The notes below the pieces were generated by a model, which ran no database searches, was not told where the DNA came from, and was given only the letters and a program-made list of their open reading frames with translations. Position numbers and translations under genes: made by a program. 64,000 bases of DNA. Origin: Microbacterium sp. Root180 (GTDB lineage Bacteria; Actinomycetota; Actinomycetes; Actinomycetales; Microbacteriaceae). Below are positions 59,327 through 64,000 of the stretch, in pieces. The stretch lies in the NCBI RefSeq assembly GCF_001428485.1, contig NZ_LMHS01000002.1, forward strand, positions 320,415 to 384,414, in the 5' to 3' direction. Numbering within the stretch: the first letter of the stretch is position 1; the number at the start of each line of letters is the position of its first letter.

Positions 59327-59369
59327 GCACAGGAGCGGATGCCTCGGCACGGGGCATCCGCTCCTGTGC
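59327..59369. terminator. 17-bp inverted repeat carrying a GGATGCC pair
   Basis: GCACAGGAGCGGATGCC (59327-59343) is perfectly complementary to GGCATCCGCTCCTGTGC (59353-59369), with a 9-nt loop. It stands 6 nt after the SHOCT-gene stop. No U tract follows, so it would act as an intrinsic hairpin without poly-U or as a 3'-end stabiliser. Confidence 0.65.
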
Positions 59370-59419
59370 GCGTGCCGGGTGTCACGGCACGCCTCGGACG
59401 CACCGAGAAAGGTCTCGGC

Positions 59420-59425
59420 TAGCGT
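59420..59425 (+). promoter_or_regulatory. Putative -10 of the ParA-like gene
   Basis: TAGCGT, about 37 nt ahead of ATG 59462, followed by GGGAGGAAA as ribosome binding site. Confidence 0.35.
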
Positions 59426-59461
59426 GGTGTCGCGCTCAGCCCACCGCGCGGGAGGAAACCC

Positions 59462-60844
59462 ATGACCACACGCACGCCCGAAGCGACGGTGCACATCCTG
59501 TCGAGCACGGTTGCACAGGTTCACGTCGGATCCGAGGTCGAAGAGGTCATCGCCGCCGACAGCCGAGCGCTGCGCGACCGCGTGGTCGAGGAGATCCGCC
59601 TGCTGGCGGCATCCGCGGGCGAGCCCGCCCACGCGACACTCGTCGAAGGGTCTTCGCGCTGGCCCCTGATCGTGCATCCCGACGGAACGTTCGCAGAGTC
59701 GCTCGAGCCTGCGGAACCGGCTTCGGATGCGCCCAGCGCGCCGGCGCACGGGTCCGTGTCCGAGGCCGTCGCCGCGCCTCTCGTCACACCGGACGCGCCG
59801 GTGGCCGAGTCACCACTCTCCGCTGCGCCCGTCGCCGCGCCCGTCGTCGCCGAGCCCGCTCCGGCCCCCGCTCCCACCCGCTCGTCGACGTCGGCTGCGC
59901 GCGAGACCGCCAAGCCGACGGTGCAGGACCTGCTCGACTCCCGCGACGACGGCGACAAGCCGCGCGCGACCGAGGGCTGGCAGGCCGCCGTCCGGCGGGC
60001 GACCGGCGGGCTGATCTCCCCGCAGCCCGGCCGCGGAGAGCAGTCGCGGCTCGACCGCGAGAAGCGCGTGCAGCGACGCCTCGATGCGCCGCGCACGATC
60101 GTCGTGCTCAATCCGAAGGGCGGCGCGCACAAGACGACGAGCACGCTGCTGCTCGCGGCGACCTTCGGAACGCTGCGCGGCGGTGCGACGCTCGCGTGGG
60201 ACAACAACGAGACCCGCGGAACGCTCGGCTGGCGCGCGCAGAATGCTCCGCACCACCGGACCGCCGTCGACCTCCTCGAGGATCTCGACCGGTTCTCCGA
60301 CCCGAGCGCGTCCGGCCTCGCCACGCTCGACACGTATGTCCGCACTCAGGTCGATGCGCGCTTCGACGTCCTGGCCTCCGATGAGGATGCCGCGGCATCC
60401 TCCACCATCGACGCTGCGGCGTTCGATCGCCTGCACGCGCTGCTGCGCCGCTACTACCGGCTCATGATCATCGACACCGGCAACAACATGCGCGCCTCCA
60501 ACTGGATCGCCTCCGTCGCGGCCGCCGATCAGCTCGTCATCGTCTCGACGGTCCGGGAGGACACCGCAGCCAGTGCGGCCTGGCTTCTCGACGGCCTGCG
60601 CGAGAAGGGCTTCGGCGACAAGGTCGACCACGCGGTCACGGTGCTCACCGCTCCGTCGTCGCGTCCCGACAAGCGCCTCGAGGCGCGCCTGACGCGGCAC
60701 TTCCAGCAGGTGACGTCGGGCGTCGTCATCGCGCCGTTCGACGCCTCGCTCGTCGACGGCGGTCCGATCGACTTCGACGCGCTGTCGCCGGAGACACGGG
60801 ATGCCTGGCTGACCGCCGCCGCGACGATCGCCGACCGGCTCTGA
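59462..60844 (+). CDS. MinD/ParA-like ATPase with long N-terminal region
   Basis: 460 aa. The N-terminal 75 residues form a small predicted alpha/beta domain (VHILSSTVAQVHVGSEVEEV), followed by a Pro/Ala/Ser-rich linker (about 78-145) and a MinD/ParA P-loop domain from about 210 with deviant Walker A VVLNPKGGAHKTTSTLLLA and YYRLMIIDTGNNMRASNWIA. No ParB partner gene or parS-like repeat is adjacent, so chromosome partition is not implied. Similar orphan ATPases occur near type VII secretion genes, but none are seen here. Function unassigned. Confidence 0.82.
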   Translation: MTTRTPEATVHILSSTVAQVHVGSEVEEVIAADSRALRDRVVEEIRLLAASAGEPAHATLVEGSSRWPLIVHPDGTFAESLEPAEPASDAPSAPAHGSVSEAVAAPLVTPDAPVAESPLSAAPVAAPVVAEPAPAPAPTRSSTSAARETAKPTVQDLLDSRDDGDKPRATEGWQAAVRRATGGLISPQPGRGEQSRLDREKRVQRRLDAPRTIVVLNPKGGAHKTTSTLLLAATFGTLRGGATLAWDNNETRGTLGWRAQNAPHHRTAVDLLEDLDRFSDPSASGLATLDTYVRTQVDARFDVLASDEDAAASSTIDAAAFDRLHALLRRYYRLMIIDTGNNMRASNWIASVAAADQLVIVSTVREDTAASAAWLLDGLREKGFGDKVDHAVTVLTAPSSRPDKRLEARLTRHFQQVTSGVVIAPFDASLVDGGPIDFDALSPETRDAWLTAAATIADRL

Positions 60845-60878
60845 CGAGGGGTGTCGGTGGTCGAACGGACGATTTCGG

Positions 60879-60961
60879 TGCCGGTGGTGGGAGTCGAACC
60901 CACACGCCCTTTCGGGCAACCGAGTTTGAGTCGGTCGCGTCTGCCATTCCGCCACACCGGC
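60879..60961 (-). tRNA. tRNA-Leu (anticodon CAA)
   Basis: An 83-nt class II tRNA on the minus strand. The acceptor stem GCCGGTG pairs with CACCGGC, with discriminator A; anticodon loop CTCAAAC gives CAA, decoding TTG; the long variable arm TGCCCGAAAGGGCGT and T-arm GTGGGTTCGACTCCCAC are intact. The 3' CCA is not encoded. Class II shape and A73 fit leucine. Confidence 0.96.
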
Positions 60962-60999
60962 AGGCGGCCGATGCCGCGCTTCCGGGTTTGACCATACCG

Positions 61000-61005
61000 T
61001 AGGAT
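61000..61005 (+). promoter_or_regulatory. Putative -10 for a leaderless ANTAR-regulator transcript
   Basis: TAGGAT ends a few bases before the ATG at 61009 and GTG at 61012. A start 7 nt downstream would coincide with the GTG, giving a leaderless mRNA. Confidence 0.45.
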
Positions 61006-61008
61006 TCA

Positions 61009-61632
61009 ATGGTGACTGAGCAGGAGCTACCCCCCGCAACGCCGGCGTCCAACACCCCCCGCCGCGTGGTGGTGGCAGAGGACGAGTCGCTGATCCGACT
61101 CGACATCGTCGAGATCCTCCGCGACAACGGCTTCGACGTCGTCGGCGAGGCCGGCGACGGCGAGACGGCGGTGCAGCTCGCGACCGATCTGCGTCCGGAC
61201 CTCGTCATCATGGACGTCAAGATGCCGCAGCTCGACGGCATCTCGGCCGCCGAGAAGCTCAGCAAGAACCACATCGCGCCGGTCGTCCTCCTGACCGCCT
61301 TCAGCCAGAAGGAGCTCGTGGAGCGCGCGAGCGAGGCCGGCGCGCTGGCCTACGTCGTGAAGCCGTTCACTCCCAACGACCTGCTGCCCGCGATCGAGAT
61401 CGCCCTGGCTCGCTACGAGCAGATCATCACGCTCGAGGCCGAGGTCGCCGACATGGTCGAGCGGTTCGAGACCCGCAAGCTGGTCGACCGCGCGAAGGGT
61501 CTCCTCAACGAGAAGATGGGCCTGTCCGAGCCCGAGGCCTTCCGCTGGATCCAGAAGGCCTCGATGGACCGCCGGCTCACCATGCAGGACGTCGCCAAGG
61601 CGATCATCGAGCAGCTCGCACCGAAGAAGTAG
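61009..61632 (+). CDS. pdtaR: ANTAR-domain response regulator (PdtaR-like)
   Basis: 207 aa from ATG 61009 (or GTG 61012). Receiver domain about 20-135 with phospho-acceptor Asp69 in LVIMDVKMPQLDG, Thr and Lys switch residues in LLTAF and VVKPFTPND. A coiled coil then leads to the ANTAR RNA-binding domain (about 148-205; LVDRAKGLLNEKMGLSEPEA, FRWIQKAS). Orthologous in arrangement to Rv1626, paired with the histidine kinase PdtaS, which is not in this window. Controls targets by antitermination at ANTAR hairpins. Confidence 0.93.
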   Translation: MVTEQELPPATPASNTPRRVVVAEDESLIRLDIVEILRDNGFDVVGEAGDGETAVQLATDLRPDLVIMDVKMPQLDGISAAEKLSKNHIAPVVLLTAFSQKELVERASEAGALAYVVKPFTPNDLLPAIEIALARYEQIITLEAEVADMVERFETRKLVDRAKGLLNEKMGLSEPEAFRWIQKASMDRRLTMQDVAKAIIEQLAPKK

Positions 61633-61635
61633 CGC

Positions 61636-61657
61636 AGCGGATGCCGCGGCATCCGCT
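61636..61657. terminator. Palindromic GGATGCC hairpin after the ANTAR regulator
   Basis: AGCGGATGCCGCGGCATCCGCT is a perfect 22-bp palindrome 4 nt after the stop codon. It lies between the regulator and the convergent thioesterase gene and could end transcription from both sides. No U tract. Confidence 0.6.
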
Positions 61658-61686
61658 CTCGCACGTTCGCCCGAGTCGCCCCGGGG

Positions 61687-62121
61687 CTACATCGACGCCG
61701 GCATGTCCTTGATGTGGTTCGTGATGCGCACCGTGGAGCAGCGGCGGCCCTGATCGTCGGTCACCACGATCTCGTGGACCGCGAGGGTGCGGCCGAGGTG
61801 CACCGGGGTGCACACTCCCGTGACGACGCCGGACGTGGCCGAACGGGTGTGCGTGGCGTTGATGTCGACGCCGACGGCGAGACGGCCGGGGCCGGCATGC
61901 AGGTTCGCCGCCATCGATCCGAGGGACTCGCCGAGCACGACGTACGCACCGCCGTGGAGCAGCCCGACCGGCTGCGTGTTGCCTTCGACGGGCATCGTCG
62001 CGACGCAGCGCTCGATCGAGAACTCCGTGAAGACGAGGCCCATCTTCTCGGCGAGAGCACCCATTCCGCGGTTCGCCGCCCACGTGAGGCCGTCGGCGTT
62101 CGCGGGGGAGTTGTCGGGCAT
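61687..62121 (-). CDS. Hotdog-fold thioesterase (PaaI/YdiI-like)
   Basis: 144 aa from ATG 62121, preceded by GAAGGTG. LLHGGAYVVLGESLGSMAAN carries the H-G-G and catalytic acid of the YdiI/MenI subgroup; VGVDINATHTRSATSGVVTG is the conserved central helix-strand. Probably hydrolyses an acyl-CoA; menaquinone-pathway DHNA-CoA is one possibility, but substrate is not determined. Convergent with the ANTAR regulator and divergent from polA. Confidence 0.88.
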   Translation of the reverse strand: MPDNSPANADGLTWAANRGMGALAEKMGLVFTEFSIERCVATMPVEGNTQPVGLLHGGAYVVLGESLGSMAANLHAGPGRLAVGVDINATHTRSATSGVVTGVCTPVHLGRTLAVHEIVVTDDQGRRCSTVRITNHIKDMPASM

Positions 62122-62166
62122 GGGGGCACCTTCGGGACCGGGGGAGGGGGTGTCTCCGACCCTGGC

Positions 62167-62172
62167 TAGAGT
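62167..62172 (+). promoter_or_regulatory. Putative -10 for leaderless polA
   Basis: TAGAGT ends 6 nt before the GTG start of polA at 62179; no ribosome binding site is present. Confidence 0.45.
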
Positions 62173-62178
62173 TGCAGG

Positions 62179-64000
62179 GTGACGGACTCCGCAAAGCCTA
62201 CCCTTCTCGTCGTGGACGGCCATTCGCTGGCCTACCGGGCGTTCTACGCCCTCCCCGTCGACAACTTCTCGACGAAGGACGGCCAGCACACCAACGGCAT
62301 CTACGGGTTCCTCGCGATGCTCATCAACCTGATCAAGGCCGAGCGTCCGACGCACTTGGCCGTGGCGTTCGACACCTCCCGGCAGTCGTTCCGCACGCGC
62401 GAGTATCCGGAGTACAAGGCGAACCGGTCCGAGACCCCGTCCGAGTTCAAGGGGCAGATCCCGATCCTGCAGGACTGCCTCGCCGCGATGAGCATCACCG
62501 TCATCCAGAAGGAGGACATCGAGGCCGACGACATCCTCGCGACGCTCGCGACGCAGGCGGCGCAAGAGCACTTCGACGTCCTCGTCTGCTCGGGTGATCG
62601 CGACACCATCCAGCTGGTCGACGACGACGTCACGCTTCTGTACCCGAACGTGCAGGGCGTGTCGCAGCTCAAGCGCTACGACCGTCAGGCCGTCATCGAT
62701 CGCTACGGGGTTCCCCCGGAGCAGTATCCCGACATCGCGGCGCTCGTCGGCGAGACCAGCGACAACCTGCCCGGCGTGCCGAAGGTGGGTGAGAAGACCG
62801 CGGTGAAGTGGCTGAACCAGTTCGGCTCGCTCGAGGAGCTGCTCGACAACGCCGACAAGGTCACCGGTGTCGTCGGCGGCAACCTGCGCGACAACCTCGA
62901 CACCGTGCGGCGCAACCGCGCGCTCAACCGCCTCCTCCGCGACGTCGAGCTCCCCGTGGCGGTGGCCGACCTCGAGGTGAAGCCGATGGATGCGCAGGCG
63001 GTGCGCGACATCTTCGCGCGGCTGGAGTTCAAGACCCTCATTCCGCGCGTGGCCGAGCTGGCCGGCATCGAGCAGCAGATGGCCGCCGTCACCAGCGCCG
63101 CCGCGGTGCCGATGCCCGTGCCGGTCGAACCGTCGGCGGGCGACCTGCTCGCCTGGCTCGACGCCGCGAAGGGCGAGGTCGGGGTCACCGTGGTCGTCGA
63201 AGGCGGTCTCCCTCGCCGGGTGGGCTTCGCGACGACGGATGCCGCGGCCGAGGCCGACTGGACGCCAGACGTCGCGACCGCACTCGGTTCCTGGCTCGCC
63301 TCCGACGCGCCGAAGGTGTTCAGCGACGCCAAGCCGCAGGTGAAGGCCCTGCGGCGCGCGGGCCTGAGGCTCGGCGGACTCGCGTTCGACACGATCGTGG
63401 CCGGCTGGCTGCTGCGGCCGAGCTTCCCCGACAAGACACTCGCCGACCTCGTCGACCGCTACCTCGACGAGAAGCTCCCCGAGGCGGACCCGACCCAGCT
63501 CGTTCCCGAGACCGAGGGCGCCACCCCCGGCCAGCTCGCGTGGTTCGGCGTCCGCGTGACCGAGGCCCTCCGTGCCGAGCTGGCCGACAGCGTCGCCGCG
63601 GTGCTCACCGACATCGAGCTGCCGACGCTGCTCGCCCTCGCCGACATGGAGCTCGCCGGTGTCGCGGTGTCGCACGACACGCTGGCCTCGTTCTCGGGCG
63701 AACTGGGCGAGCGCGCCGATGCAATCGCGCAGCAGGCGTTCGCCGCCATCGGCCGCGAGGTCAACCTCGGTTCGCCGAAGCAGCTGCAGGAGGTCCTCTT
63801 CGACGAGCTGCAGCTCCCCAAGACCCGCAAGACGAAGACGGGCTACTCGACGGATGCCGCTGTCCTCGCCGATCTGCAGGAGACCAACCCGCACCCCTTC
63901 CTCGACCTGCTGCTGCAGCACCGCGAGGCGACGAAGCTGCGTCAGATCATCGAGTCGCTCGACACCGCGATCGCGTCCGATGGACGCATCCGCACCACCT
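62179..64000 (+). CDS. polA: DNA polymerase I (3' end outside window)
   Basis: About 607 codons are visible and the frame stays open at the window end. The N-terminal 5'-3' exonuclease domain begins LLVVDGHSLAYRAFYALPVD, with DIEADDILATLA and SGDRDTIQLV metal-binding acidic residues and GVPPEQYPDIAALVGETSDN. A 3'-5' exonuclease-like domain follows (about 320-500) without clear catalytic acids, then the beginning of the polymerase domain (VNLGSPKQLQEVLFDELQLP, KTRKTKTGYSTDAAVL). Used in repair and Okazaki fragment maturation. Confidence 0.96.
   Translation, partial: MTDSAKPTLLVVDGHSLAYRAFYALPVDNFSTKDGQHTNGIYGFLAMLINLIKAERPTHLAVAFDTSRQSFRTREYPEYKANRSETPSEFKGQIPILQDCLAAMSITVIQKEDIEADDILATLATQAAQEHFDVLVCSGDRDTIQLVDDDVTLLYPNVQGVSQLKRYDRQAVIDRYGVPPEQYPDIAALVGETSDNLPGVPKVGEKTAVKWLNQFGSLEELLDNADKVTGVVGGNLRDNLDTVRRNRALNRLLRDVELPVAVADLEVKPMDAQAVRDIFARLEFKTLIPRVAELAGIEQQMAAVTSAAAVPMPVPVEPSAGDLLAWLDAAKGEVGVTVVVEGGLPRRVGFATTDAAAEADWTPDVATALGSWLASDAPKVFSDAKPQVKALRRAGLRLGGLAFDTIVAGWLLRPSFPDKTLADLVDRYLDEKLPEADPTQLVPETEGATPGQLAWFGVRVTEALRAELADSVAAVLTDIELPTLLALADMELAGVAVSHDTLASFSGELGERADAIAQQAFAAIGREVNLGSPKQLQEVLFDELQLPKTRKTKTGYSTDAAVLADLQETNPHPFLDLLLQHREATKLRQIIESLDTAIASDGRIRTT

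Noticed and set aside
60879..60961. tRNA-Leu as an attachment site of a mobile element
   Set aside because: No integrase and no repeated tRNA 3' end nearby; the injection-system locus is 17 kb away.
1..64000. CRISPR arrays, insertion sequences, rRNA genes
   Set aside because: No regularly spaced repeats of 25-40 bp, transposase frames or rRNA-like segments were found on reading both strands.

Overview
The window reads as a high-GC actinobacterial chromosome. The gene order and content point to the Microbacteriaceae, most likely Microbacterium. The pointers are pyrR-pyrB-pyrC-(membrane protein)-carA-carB-pyrF, an mIHF domain fused to guanylate kinase, a PriA without a Walker A motif, an ANTAR response regulator next to polA, and a MBL/Rieske protein resembling the N-acetylmuramate hydroxylase NamH. 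Glycolylated muramic acid is a known Microbacterium trait. Genus assignment is inference, since no rRNA or other marker is present. Start codons are often GTG, and most adjacent genes overlap by 4 nt (ATGA or GTGA).

Layout. (1) 1-18808: partial namH-like gene; pyrimidine operon (1484-10086) preceded by a PyrR RNA site that also contains the pyrR ribosome binding site; gmk (mIHF fusion), rpoZ, metK, priA, fmt, rsmB; glsA on the opposite strand; rpe. (2) 18802-43755, all minus strand: a compact, apparently complete contractile injection system (eCIS / phage-tail-like particle). In transcription order it holds a BTAD/SARP-type regulator, a 69-aa protein, tail-cap (DUF4255), an unknown beta protein, an unusually long sheath, two tube proteins, a DUF5908 mini-protein, a LysM adaptor, VgrG-like spike, PAAR tip, gp25, two baseplate wedge proteins, a P2 gpI-like protein, a 675-aa possible fibre, tape measure, AAA ATPase, a 1678-aa giant protein with a degenerate DUF4157 region, an LRR protein and a small helical protein. 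(3) 44207-50249: hisE-hisG-hisF-hisI followed without a gap by the trp-associated membrane protein, an HGxxPAAW protein and trpC-trpB-trpA; no trpE is present. (4) 50305-64000: lgt, gltB-gltD, pyk, a small membrane SHOCT protein, a ParA/MinD-like ATPase, tRNA-Leu(CAA), a PdtaR-like ANTAR regulator, a hotdog thioesterase and the 5' part of polA.

The main discovery is the injection system. It separates rpe from hisE. Directly before its first structural gene, and overlapping the stop codon of the SARP-like gene, lie three perfect CGTGAC hexamers (plus one degenerate copy) at exact 11-bp spacing, the architecture SARP activators bind. This suggests a SARP-switched particle. It has no phage head genes, integrase or recognisable lysis genes. 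The giant protein at the operon end matches the layout of DUF4157 eCIS-associated proteins but has lost the HExxH motif, so it is a strong candidate for cargo or a cargo-loading factor.

At a wider scale, the word GGATGCC/GGCATCC is strikingly frequent (about 75 copies in 64 kb by eye count, perhaps five times the composition expectation). It also forms inverted pairs in intergenic hairpins after two genes, similar in arrangement to uptake-signal terminators of other bacteria.
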